Assembly: GCA_020025735.1 (NCBI GenBank)
Contig: JAHHRP010000116.1
Coordinates: forward strand, 1 to 5,083
Direction of reading: 5' to 3'
DNA: 5,083 bases
Origin: Evtepia sp.
Lineage (GTDB): Bacteria; Bacillota; Clostridia; Oscillospirales; Oscillospiraceae
This document shows, piece by piece, positions 1-5,083 of this stretch (positions are counted from its first letter, which is position 1; each line of letters begins with the position of its first letter). The notes beneath the pieces are model-generated. The model did not search any database, had not been told where the DNA came from, and saw only the letters and a list, made by a program, of their open reading frames with translations. The translations under genes and the position numbers were made by a program.

Positions 1-16
1 GTAATGACTGTATCAT
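1..16 (-). CDS. Possible 5' end of a gene running off the left edge
   Basis: Only five codons are visible (M-I-Q-S-L), so no product can be named. The call rests on an AGGAG ribosome site at 26-30, read on the minus strand. It lies nine bases before the ATG at 14-16 and only two before an alternative ATG at 21-23, which would read M-G-Y-D-T-V-I. The first spacing is more usual. Placement after the hairpin at 133-177 and a promoter-like AT-rich stretch fits a new minus-strand transcription unit. The neighbouring sequence would settle it. Confidence 0.35.
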
Positions 17-98
17 ACCCCATTTCTCCTGCTTTGCATAGGGGGGATCGGCTTTTTGGGGAAATTTTTGGCGTTTTCCCCCGGACACAATATAATAA

Positions 99-128
99 AA
101 GATAAAAATGAAGGAAAACACTTCTCAA
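99..128 (-). promoter_or_regulatory. Weak candidate promoter for the left-edge gene
   Basis: On the minus strand, TTGAGA (123-128, one mismatch to the -35 consensus) is followed after 18 bases by TATCTT (99-104, two mismatches to the -10 consensus). The stretch is AT-rich and lies between the hairpin after the wall hydrolase gene and the ribosome site at 26-30, where a promoter would be expected. AT-rich DNA throws up such matches easily. An overlapping plus-strand match (TTGGCG at 68-73, 17 bases, TATAAT at 91-96) makes the assignment ambiguous. Confidence 0.3.
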
Positions 129-132
129 GCAA

Positions 133-177
133 AGAGAACGCCCTTCCGGTTCAGTGTGAACCGGAAGGGCGTTCTCT
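133..177 (-). terminator. Perfect 21-bp hairpin, probable terminator of the wall hydrolase gene
   Basis: Positions 133-153 and 157-177 are perfect reverse complements around a GTG loop, giving a GC-rich 21-bp stem. It begins 19 bases past the stop codon of the hydrolase gene, where a terminator is expected. The U-tract on the minus strand is short: the stem's last bases CTCT are followed by TTT and then GCTTG. Termination may therefore be partial, or the element may protect the 3' end of the mRNA. There is no U-run on the plus-strand side, so a bidirectional role is unlikely. Confidence 0.65.
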
Positions 178-196
178 ATGTCACAAGCGGCATTCC

Positions 197-859
197 TTAC
201 CCATAGCAGAAGTAACTGGTGCTAGAATACCAGCCGCTGTTAAAATACACGGATTCCCAGACGCCCTTCCCTTGGGAGAAGTTTGCCTGATAAATGACGT
301 TGGCAGGCATATCCACATATCCCATCATGGCACTCTTCACTGCATCTTCGCACATGGCATAATAGAAGGTGCCGTTGGCGCGATCCGCATTCTTAATCTC
401 CTGGGTGGCGCCCAAGGAAGCATAGTCAGCGGCATACTGACCAGGTTGGGTAATCACGCCTTTGATCGTATTGGGAAAACGGCTGTCTGCCACACGATTC
501 AAGACCACCTGGGCCACATACTGCCGCAGCTGCTCGGTGGTGTGTCCGGCCTCATTGAAAACGGCGGTCGTAAGGATGCGGATGTCCTCATCACTGTATC
601 GCGCCAGTCTCTGATAGCCCCTGATGGCCTCCTGAGCAGCTCTCCAGGTGCTCTTCGCTGCCTGAACATAAGGGCTATCGTCTCCATAGCCTTTGCTCCG
701 CAAGGCATTGGCCGTCTGATGGGCCTGCTCCTGGGCGATTTGCTGTTCCTGGATGGCGGCCATACACTGTGTGTAGTTGCTGTCGGCTGCGAAAGCCGCA
801 GGGACCATGGCCACAGTCAGGGTCATACATAGCAGGGTTGCAATCAAAAATTTTTTCAT
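197..859 (-). CDS. Secreted cell wall hydrolase, SleB/CwlJ (Hydrolase_2) family
   Basis: The 220-residue product is predicted to be exported and to cut peptidoglycan glycan strands. Residues 1-24 form a signal peptide: MKK, a hydrophobic core, then an A-F-A cleavage site before A-D-S. Residues 28-85 are a Gln/Ala-rich, probably helical linker. Residues 90-220 are the catalytic domain, with the family's acidic motif F-N-E-A-G (likely catalytic Glu103), V-A-Q-V-V-L-N-R-V (115-123), F-P-N-T (128-131) and an I-Y-Q-A-N-F motif near 189-194. There is no separate peptidoglycan-binding domain, unlike classical SleB. Two ATGs are adjacent. I chose the second, six bases from an AGGAG at 866-870; the ATG at 862 has only three. 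It has its own promoter and leader upstream and appears to be a single-gene unit. Members of the family act in spore germination, but also in vegetative wall turnover. Family assignment is secure; substrate and stage of use are not shown by the sequence. Confidence 0.9.
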   Translation of the reverse strand: MKKFLIATLLCMTLTVAMVPAAFAADSNYTQCMAAIQEQQIAQEQAHQTANALRSKGYGDDSPYVQAAKSTWRAAQEAIRGYQRLARYSDEDIRILTTAVFNEAGHTTEQLRQYVAQVVLNRVADSRFPNTIKGVITQPGQYAADYASLGATQEIKNADRANGTFYYAMCEDAVKSAMMGYVDMPANVIYQANFSQGKGVWESVYFNSGWYSSTSYFCYG

Positions 860-862
860 CAT

Positions 863-994
863 AAACTCCTGTCGTCGCGGAAAACCCGCCCGCCTGCCGT
901 TCCCAAGCGTCTGCCCACGGCGGCGTTCTGGGGGGCTCTCCTGGCGGATTTGTTCTGCCGGGTGGTCCTCTCTCTCTGCCCGGCGACGCTTGCA
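863..994 (-). promoter_or_regulatory. Structured 5' leader of the wall hydrolase mRNA
   Basis: The predicted start of transcription near 994 leaves an unusually long, GC-rich untranslated leader of about 130 bases. It can fold: CAAGCGTC (complement of 985-992) pairs perfectly over eight bases with 904-911. Immediately inside, 979-984 pairs with 957-962 over six G/C pairs. A small four-pair GC stem (877-880 with 886-889) sits just upstream of the ribosome site at 866-870. I do not recognise a known riboswitch class. The leader may affect mRNA stability or translation. Confidence 0.4.
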
Positions 995-1000
995 GTTGGC

Positions 1001-1029
1001 ATTATACACAAACCTGCTATCCTTGGCAA
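1001..1029 (-). promoter_or_regulatory. Sigma-A-type promoter of the wall hydrolase gene
   Basis: On the minus strand TTGCCA (1024-1029, one mismatch to TTGACA) and a perfect TATAAT (1001-1006) are separated by the ideal 17 bases. Transcription would start near 994. It lies downstream of the crotonase terminator and upstream of the hydrolase, which supports an independent transcription unit. This is the best promoter match in the window. Confidence 0.75.
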
Positions 1030-1145
1030 ATCCACAACTCCTAGGATATTTTCACTGTTTTTGTCGATCATTTTAGCGTTATCACTAATATTTTCTCATT
1101 TTAACCCCCCATCTTTATCCTCGTTGTCACTAAATAGTTTGTTTT

Positions 1146-1162
1146 TGTAACCTTTTTGTTAA
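1146..1162 (+). promoter_or_regulatory. Candidate WalR (YycF) operator, perfect consensus match
   Basis: The bases TGTAAC-CTTTT-TGTTAA match the published WalR pattern TGTWAH-N5-TGTWAH at every constrained position with the exact five-base spacing. WalRK controls wall hydrolase genes in Bacillus and Staphylococcus, and the next gene transcribed from here is a wall hydrolase. The centre lies about 160 bases upstream of the predicted transcription start, farther than a typical activator site. The region is AT-rich, so chance remains possible. Confidence 0.45.
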
Positions 1163-1168
1163 TCATTG

Positions 1169-1185
1169 GATACAGTTTCGTTACA
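1169..1185 (-). promoter_or_regulatory. Second WalR-like box, one mismatch
   Basis: On the minus strand TGTAAC-GAAAC-TGTATC fits TGTWAH-N5-TGTWAH with one mismatch (T for A at the fifth base of the second half-site). Read on the plus strand it is a direct repeat of TACAGTT at 1171-1177 and 1182-1188, spaced 11 bases or one helical turn. That is the layout expected for an OmpR-family response regulator dimer. It is six bases from the perfect box at 1146-1162 and points the opposite way. Confidence 0.35.
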
Positions 1186-1225
1186 GTTCACAAAATCCAT
1201 CCCAACACAATCCGTCAAATCACCC

Positions 1226-1261
1226 AAAAAAAGAGAAAACCCTTGTTGGACAAGGGTTTTC
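1226..1261 (-). terminator. Strong intrinsic terminator after the crotonase gene
   Basis: Bases 1235-1245 and 1251-1261 form a perfect 11-bp stem around a five-base loop. On the minus strand it is followed by seven consecutive T's (complement of 1226-1232) just past the stem base. It lies 26 bases beyond the crotonase stop codon and is a textbook Rho-independent terminator closing the operon. Confidence 0.92.
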
Positions 1262-1286
1262 CCATTGTGCAATATTTTTTCTTCCC

Positions 1287-2063
1287 TTAAAAATCCTGAA
1301 ATACAGGTCTCCGGCGGGCCAAAAATGCTTCCATCCCTTCCTGTTTATCCCTGGTGGAAAAGGCCAGCGCCAACAAATCCTGCTCTCGCTCAGCCCCATT
1401 CTTCCGGTCAATGTCCAGGCTGGCATTGATGGCACTCTTGGCCAAAGAGACCGCATACCCTGCGCGGCTGGCAATCTTCTGCCCCAAAGCCCGGCAGGCT
1501 GCCATCAGTTCCTGGCCGGGCACCACATGATTCACCAGCCCCAGGTTCTCTGCCTGACGAGCATCCATCCGGTCCCCAGTAAAGATCAGTTCCTTCGCTC
1601 GGCCTACCCCGATCAGTCGGGCCAGACGCTGGGTACCCCCTCCGCCTGGAATGATCCCCAGCGTAACCTCTGGCAACGCAAACCGCGCCTCCTCCGCTGC
1701 CAAACGCAGGTCACAGGCCAGCGTGAGTTCAAACCCGCCGCCCAGCGCATAGCCATTGACCGCTGCAATGGTGACTTGGCGCATATTCTCCAGCAAATCC
1801 GCTGCCCGGTGGCACAGGGCGGACAGCTGACGACCAGCCAGCGCATCCTGCGCCACCATCTGTGCAATGTCTGCCCCAGCAGCAAACGCCTGATCTCCTG
1901 CCCCTGTGAGGATAACCACCCGGATCTGATCCATGGCCTCCACCTGACATAGAAGCGCGATAAGCTCCTCATACACCTGGCGATTGAGCGCATTGCGGCA
2001 TTCTGGACGACAGATGGTCACCACCGCCAAAGGTGCTTCCAGCTGCAATTTCACAAACTCCAC
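1287..2063 (-). CDS. Enoyl-CoA hydratase/isomerase (crotonase) family protein
   Basis: Crotonases add water to 2-enoyl-CoA thioesters or catalyse related reactions, in the cytoplasm. The 258-residue product has the usual length and all key elements. The oxyanion-hole motif F-A-A-G-A-D lies at 60-65. A-V-N-G-Y-A-L-G-G-G-F-E is near 101-112, with the second oxyanion Gly at about 109 and catalytic Glu112. L-P-E-V-T-L-G supplies the second catalytic Glu132, followed by the I-P-G-G-G-G-T-Q-R-L-A-R loop. Both glutamates (Glu144 and Glu164 in the rat mitochondrial enzyme) favour a true hydratase such as 3-hydroxybutyryl-CoA dehydratase. I chose the GTG start (2061-2063) because AAGGGGG lies eight bases upstream and the product then begins M-E-F-V-K-L like relatives. 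A TTG at 2094-2096 would add 11 unlikely residues. It is the last gene before the terminator, 65 bases after the deacetylase. No other butyrate or beta-oxidation genes are visible. Confidence 0.92.
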   Translation of the reverse strand: MEFVKLQLEAPLAVVTICRPECRNALNRQVYEELIALLCQVEAMDQIRVVILTGAGDQAFAAGADIAQMVAQDALAGRQLSALCHRAADLLENMRQVTIAAVNGYALGGGFELTLACDLRLAAEEARFALPEVTLGIIPGGGGTQRLARLIGVGRAKELIFTGDRMDARQAENLGLVNHVVPGQELMAACRALGQKIASRAGYAVSLAKSAINASLDIDRKNGAEREQDLLALAFSTRDKQEGMEAFLARRRPVFQDF

Positions 2064-2128
2064 AAACAAAGCCCCCTTCTTCCAGCAGTCTTTCAACCAC
2101 TAGTCTCGTTTCCTGCTCCGAAACTTCC

Positions 2129-3409
2129 TTAGCCCAGATAGGCCTCATAAACCTGACGCCGAGTGTAATTCTTCACTGGACCAAAGAACTCCCGGGGCAG
2201 CGCACTGACTGGACCATCCGGGTCCATGGCATATTTTAAGATCCCCTGCTCTGCACACCAATCCATGGCGCCCCAGTTGGCGTGCTGCGGGCTGCCTGTC
2301 CCCTGAATCCGTGCCAGTCGGCGGCCGATGGCCTGCTGACGAGGGGCCAGCAGCATGGCAAGCTCTCCCCAGGTCATCGGCGCATCCAGACGCAGACGGT
2401 TGTCTGAAAAAACGATGGCTCGCTTTTTTTGCAGCTGGACCAGCTTCTCAAAGGCAGGGTCGTCCCGGCCCACATCCGCAAAGGGACTCTCCTTCATGAG
2501 TTCACGGACCGTAACCACCCGGTAGCCGTATTCCCGCAGCACGGAAAGCTGTTCCTTTAATCCAAACGCCACCGGGGTGCGGCGGTCCATGTTGTATCCG
2601 TCTTTCTGGAAAATGATCTGCCCAGCCAGCGCATCCGGGTTCTCCGCCAGGGTTTTTTTCAGGGGAGCCACCATGGCATCCACCTCTGCTTTCAGGCTCT
2701 CCTGGGCTGTGCCGTGGCGGATCGGCAGCCACCCAGCCCCGTCAAAGGCAGCGGCCAAATAGAGATACCCCATCTGATCGTAGGCATCGTAGCTGGTAAA
2801 CCCCCCAGCAATCTTATCCACATAGTGGGGGGGCCGCGCCATGGTCATCTCATAGCCATAGGTCTCCCGCAGCAGTGTGTGCAGGCGTTTGAGGTCCTCC
2901 ACCACCTGTTCCAGACTGGTAAAGTGTTCCCGCTTACCATAAACAAAGGGCTTTTTCCCAAACAGAACATGGCGATAGCCGTGGTTGGTCACCTGATGCC
3001 CCTCATCCAGGATGCGCTTCATCAACCGCTGGTTGTGTGCCGCGCCGCCCCGCTCGTCCTGGTTGATGTCTGGATAATGGTCATACTTCACCCCACCCCA
3101 GTCAGCCTGCCCGGTGCGTCCAGCGGCATCTGGATAGTTTTCTCCGGTGTCTCCCACCACATCAAAAGTCCCTTTGGCATCGTATACCTTTAAAACATCC
3201 AGCAGCAGATCTGTCAGCGACCGTCCGCCAAACTTATCTGGGCTTGCTGGCAGATCCATAGGCCCGTCATCAAAGGTCATCGCCACCAGCCGCTGGCTCG
3301 TCTTAACCTGCTCAATGCGCCGGGTATAGCTGACATGATGTTTCTCCTCAGGCAGGAATCGTTTGACCACCTTCTTGCCTGCTTTCCCTACTTTTACGAT
3401 CAAAGACAT
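2129..3409 (-). CDS. NodB-family polysaccharide deacetylase with SLH-like C-terminal region
   Basis: The family uses a metal to remove acetyl groups from peptidoglycan, chitin-like or other amino sugars. In this 426-residue product, T-F-D-D-G-P (45-50) gives the catalytic base and metal Asp. H-G-Y-R-H (143-147) gives the two metal histidines, R-P-P (192-194) is motif 3, and D-G-A-G-W-L-P (223-229) is motif 4. A polar insert of about 40 residues rich in Asp, His and Tyr lies at 87-125. The motif-5 region reads I-I-F-Q-K-D (265-270), with Gln where the catalytic His usually sits. Residues 310-426 look like two degenerate S-layer-homology repeats (F-A-D-V..., M-T-W-G-E-L-A; then W-C-A-E-Q-G-I..., T-R-R-Q-V). 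There is no signal peptide: the N-terminus is short and Lys-rich. The ATG has GAGAGGGAG just upstream. It starts 30 bases after murJ, suggesting a role on envelope precursors or wall. Substrate is unknown. Confidence 0.88.
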   Translation of the reverse strand: MSLIVKVGKAGKKVVKRFLPEEKHHVSYTRRIEQVKTSQRLVAMTFDDGPMDLPASPDKFGGRSLTDLLLDVLKVYDAKGTFDVVGDTGENYPDAAGRTGQADWGGVKYDHYPDINQDERGGAAHNQRLMKRILDEGHQVTNHGYRHVLFGKKPFVYGKREHFTSLEQVVEDLKRLHTLLRETYGYEMTMARPPHYVDKIAGGFTSYDAYDQMGYLYLAAAFDGAGWLPIRHGTAQESLKAEVDAMVAPLKKTLAENPDALAGQIIFQKDGYNMDRRTPVAFGLKEQLSVLREYGYRVVTVRELMKESPFADVGRDDPAFEKLVQLQKKRAIVFSDNRLRLDAPMTWGELAMLLAPRQQAIGRRLARIQGTGSPQHANWGAMDWCAEQGILKYAMDPDGPVSALPREFFGPVKNYTRRQVYEAYLG

Positions 3410-3439
3410 GTGTCTCCCTCTCTTTCCAACGATTTTTCT

Positions 3440-4954
3440 TCATCGACTGCCCCGCCAGCGGCTCAAGAACGCCCGTACCTGCGTATGGTGCAAAACCACA
3501 ATCGCCACAAAATACACCCCGCAGCCAGCGGCAAGTTTCAGGATCGTGCGGACCAGTACCTGGGAAATACCAAGCCAGCCCACCATGAGCACCGCCCCCG
3601 CAGCCAGCCCCATGGCGATCACGCACTTTCCATAGCTCTTTCCCTGGGAAAACAATCGGAACCCTGGCAGCATTTTCTTGATTCCCCGGTTTAAACAGAA
3701 CACAGACAAAACAGCGGAGATACTGGTGGCCAGGGTCACGCCCAGCACCCCCACCACAAAGCTGAGCAGGATACTCAGCACAACATTGCACACCACAGAT
3801 ACAATGCTGATTATCATAGGGGCTTTCGTCTCCTGGTAGGCAAAATAGACCCGGATGAGCAACTCCCGCAAGGCGATGATGGGAAATCCCACCGCAAACC
3901 CCAGCAGGGCCATGGTCGTGCTGGCCACGTTATCCATGGTAAACTCCCCGCGGTGATAGACCAGGGAAACGATATCCCCAGCGCTGAGCACCGTGATGAG
4001 CGCCACAGGCACCAGAATGAGAAGCATCATCGTGGCCGCCTGGGTCAGGGTCGTTTTCATCTTCTGCTGATCCTTCTTCGTTACGATCTCCGCAAATTTA
4101 CTCAAAAGGATCAGGTTGATGGTGGCGGTAAAGGTACCCGTGACAAACTGCTCTAAGGTGCTGGCATAAGTATAAGAGGAGGCCATTCCCTCCCCCAGAT
4201 AAGAACAGATGGCTTTGTCCACCACTCCGTTGAGCTGGATGACAACATTGCTCACCAGCACCGGCAGGGCCAGACGCCACACCTGCATCACGCTTTCTTC
4301 CCGGAAGTTTAAGGTAGGCACAAAGCGATACAGTCCCCGACAGCGCAGGTGAAGGAGGATGACTTGGATCACATTTGCAATATAATAGGCATACACCAGT
4401 GCCGACAAACCCAGACGATCTCCAAGCAGCAGCATGAAAAAGATGGATACGGGATTATAGATCACCCCATACAGCTTACCGGGAACGAAAATATCGTTGG
4501 CGTTCTGCACTGCCGCATAAATCGACTGAAAGGCAGAGAAGAGGAAGGCCGCAGAGAACAGACGCAGGTAATGGGCTAGATGCTCCAGCTGCTGTTCTGT
4601 GTAGGCCGGGGCCAGCAGCCACCCAACCTCTGGGGCAAACAGGTCTAACAGGATCACCACCACCGCAGCACCCAGGAGGAACAAACTCAGTACCCTGGAG
4701 GCTACTTTCCCTGCCTCTTGTTTCCCCTGCCGGAGAGAAATGGAGATATACACTGTAACAAGGGCCGTTGTGAGGGCCGTTGTAAAGGCGGCAGAGAAGT
4801 TAATCATGAACTCACTGGAGACAAAATAAATATCCGTCGCCGTGTTTGAGCCATATACATTTGCAACAATACTCTGCCGAAGAAACCCCAACACTTTAGA
4901 CAGAAGCATCACCGCCGCCACAGCAGAGGTGCTTTTCAATATATTTCTGCCCAT
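3440..4954 (-). CDS. murJ: MurJ/MviN-family lipid II flippase (MOP superfamily)
   Basis: MurJ moves lipid-linked peptidoglycan precursor across the cytoplasmic membrane. The 504-residue product is family length and has roughly 13-14 hydrophobic segments spread over its whole length. The N-terminus S-K-V-L-G-F-L-R-Q (19-27) followed by T-D-I-Y-F-V (40-45) matches the MurJ signature: Arg26 and Asp41 align with Arg24 and Asp39 of the E. coli protein. A central V-D-K-A-I-C-S-Y-L-G-E-G segment followed by Y-A-x-x-L-E-Q is also family-like. Differences: Lys20 replaces Arg18, and Ser-Ala (54-55) replaces the Arg pair at 52-53. It may therefore be a divergent MurJ or a related polysaccharide flippase. 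I chose the ATG at 4952-4954, six bases after GGAGG; the adjacent TTG would leave only three. It lies 22 bases after the upstream partial gene and 30 before the deacetylase. Confidence 0.85.
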   Translation of the reverse strand: MGRNILKSTSAVAAVMLLSKVLGFLRQSIVANVYGSNTATDIYFVSSEFMINFSAAFTTALTTALVTVYISISLRQGKQEAGKVASRVLSLFLLGAAVVVILLDLFAPEVGWLLAPAYTEQQLEHLAHYLRLFSAAFLFSAFQSIYAAVQNANDIFVPGKLYGVIYNPVSIFFMLLLGDRLGLSALVYAYYIANVIQVILLHLRCRGLYRFVPTLNFREESVMQVWRLALPVLVSNVVIQLNGVVDKAICSYLGEGMASSYTYASTLEQFVTGTFTATINLILLSKFAEIVTKKDQQKMKTTLTQAATMMLLILVPVALITVLSAGDIVSLVYHRGEFTMDNVASTTMALLGFAVGFPIIALRELLIRVYFAYQETKAPMIISIVSVVCNVVLSILLSFVVGVLGVTLATSISAVLSVFCLNRGIKKMLPGFRLFSQGKSYGKCVIAMGLAAGAVLMVGWLGISQVLVRTILKLAAGCGVYFVAIVVLHHTQVRAFLSRWRGSR

Positions 4955-4976
4955 CAAACACCTCCGAGCAAGTTTT

Positions 4977-5083
4977 TCATATAGCGTCGGCCTGGGCCTC
5001 TGTCTCCTCGCAGACGAACCCCATCTGGAATGCCAGGGTGCAGACTTGCGCCCAAGTCCCGGAAAAAGGCACCTGGCTTCCCC
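4977..5083 (-). CDS. C-terminal fragment of an unidentified protein, cut by the right edge
   Basis: An open frame enters from the right edge and ends at a TGA 22 bases before the MurJ start, giving 34 residues that end in an acidic tail (C-E-E-T-E-A-Q-A-D-A-I). The close spacing, with the murJ ribosome site inside the gap, is what an upstream operon gene would leave. I do not recognise the sequence. The murJ frame is also open to the edge but has no start codon there and reads as Arg-rich low-quality protein, so this frame is preferred. Confidence 0.5.
   Translation of the reverse strand, partial: GSQVPFSGTWAQVCTLAFQMGFVCEETEAQADAI

Noticed and set aside
68..96. Plus-strand promoter match TTGGCG-17-TATAAT as an annotated promoter
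   Set aside because: No plus-strand gene follows. The match lies in AT-rich DNA and TATAAT-like sequence there also reads on the minus strand. It is kept only as part of the hairpin finding.
56..832. Plus-strand open frame of 258 codons opposite the wall hydrolase gene
   Set aside because: It is antisense to a gene with clear family motifs and a signal peptide, reads through the hairpin at 133-177, shows no recognisable domain, and has no convincing ribosome site before its start.
860..1009. N-terminal extension of the wall hydrolase to the start at 1009
   Set aside because: It would start inside the -10 region area, be highly Arg-rich, and bury a clean signal peptide. The AGGAG at 866-870 supports the downstream ATG.
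859..1071. Minus-strand 70-codon open frame across the promoter region
   Set aside because: It contains the well-formed promoter and the leader of the hydrolase gene, overlaps its start codon, and the protein is Arg-rich and unrecognisable in its second half.
1527..1952. Plus-strand 141-codon open frame within the crotonase gene
   Set aside because: It is the antisense shadow of a gene with intact catalytic motifs, and there is no promoter or family signature.
3348..3791. Minus-strand 147-codon open frame overlapping the end of murJ
   Set aside because: It lies in another frame of murJ, is Gly/Cys-rich without recognisable motifs, and would overlap both murJ and the deacetylase start.

Overview
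This is a 5.1-kb stretch of bacterial chromosome in which every gene I can support lies on the minus strand. The genes are moderately GC-rich and are separated by AT-rich control regions. A MurJ-type flippase, a NodB-type deacetylase and a SleB/CwlJ-type wall hydrolase, with Gram-positive-style AGGAGG ribosome sites and intrinsic terminators, suggest a Firmicute. A clostridial gut anaerobe of the Oscillospiraceae type is my best guess. This is inference, since no phylogenetic marker is present.

Read in the direction of transcription (right to left), the window opens with the last 34 codons of an unidentified protein (4977-5083). After 22 bases comes a MurJ/MviN-family lipid II flippase (3440-4954). 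After 30 bases comes a NodB-family polysaccharide deacetylase with an SLH-like tail (2129-3409). After 65 bases comes an enoyl-CoA hydratase/crotonase that probably starts at GTG (1287-2063). No terminator separates these genes, and a strong intrinsic terminator follows the crotonase (1226-1261), so they probably form one operon. Two of the three complete genes concern the cell envelope; the crotonase is the odd member.

Positions 1002-1225 are an AT-rich control region. It holds a near-consensus sigma-A-type promoter (TTGCCA, 17 bases, TATAAT) at 1001-1029. Further upstream are a perfect match and a one-mismatch match to the WalR (YycF) operator pattern TGTWAH-N5-TGTWAH. They precede a structured leader of about 130 bases and a secreted SleB/CwlJ-type cell wall hydrolase (197-859). 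WalR is the classic regulator of wall hydrolases in Firmicutes, so this pairing is the most interesting observation in the window.

Downstream of the hydrolase lies a perfect 21-bp stem with a 3-base loop (133-177), then an AT-rich promoter-like stretch. A ribosome site at 26-30 appears to start another minus-strand gene that runs off the left edge.

I found no RNA genes, mobile elements, CRISPR arrays or clear signs of recent transfer. I do not see a strong case for an entirely new system here. The items of interest are regulatory (WalR-like boxes, structured leader) and protein-level (a deacetylase with no signal peptide, a MurJ lacking conserved basic residues).
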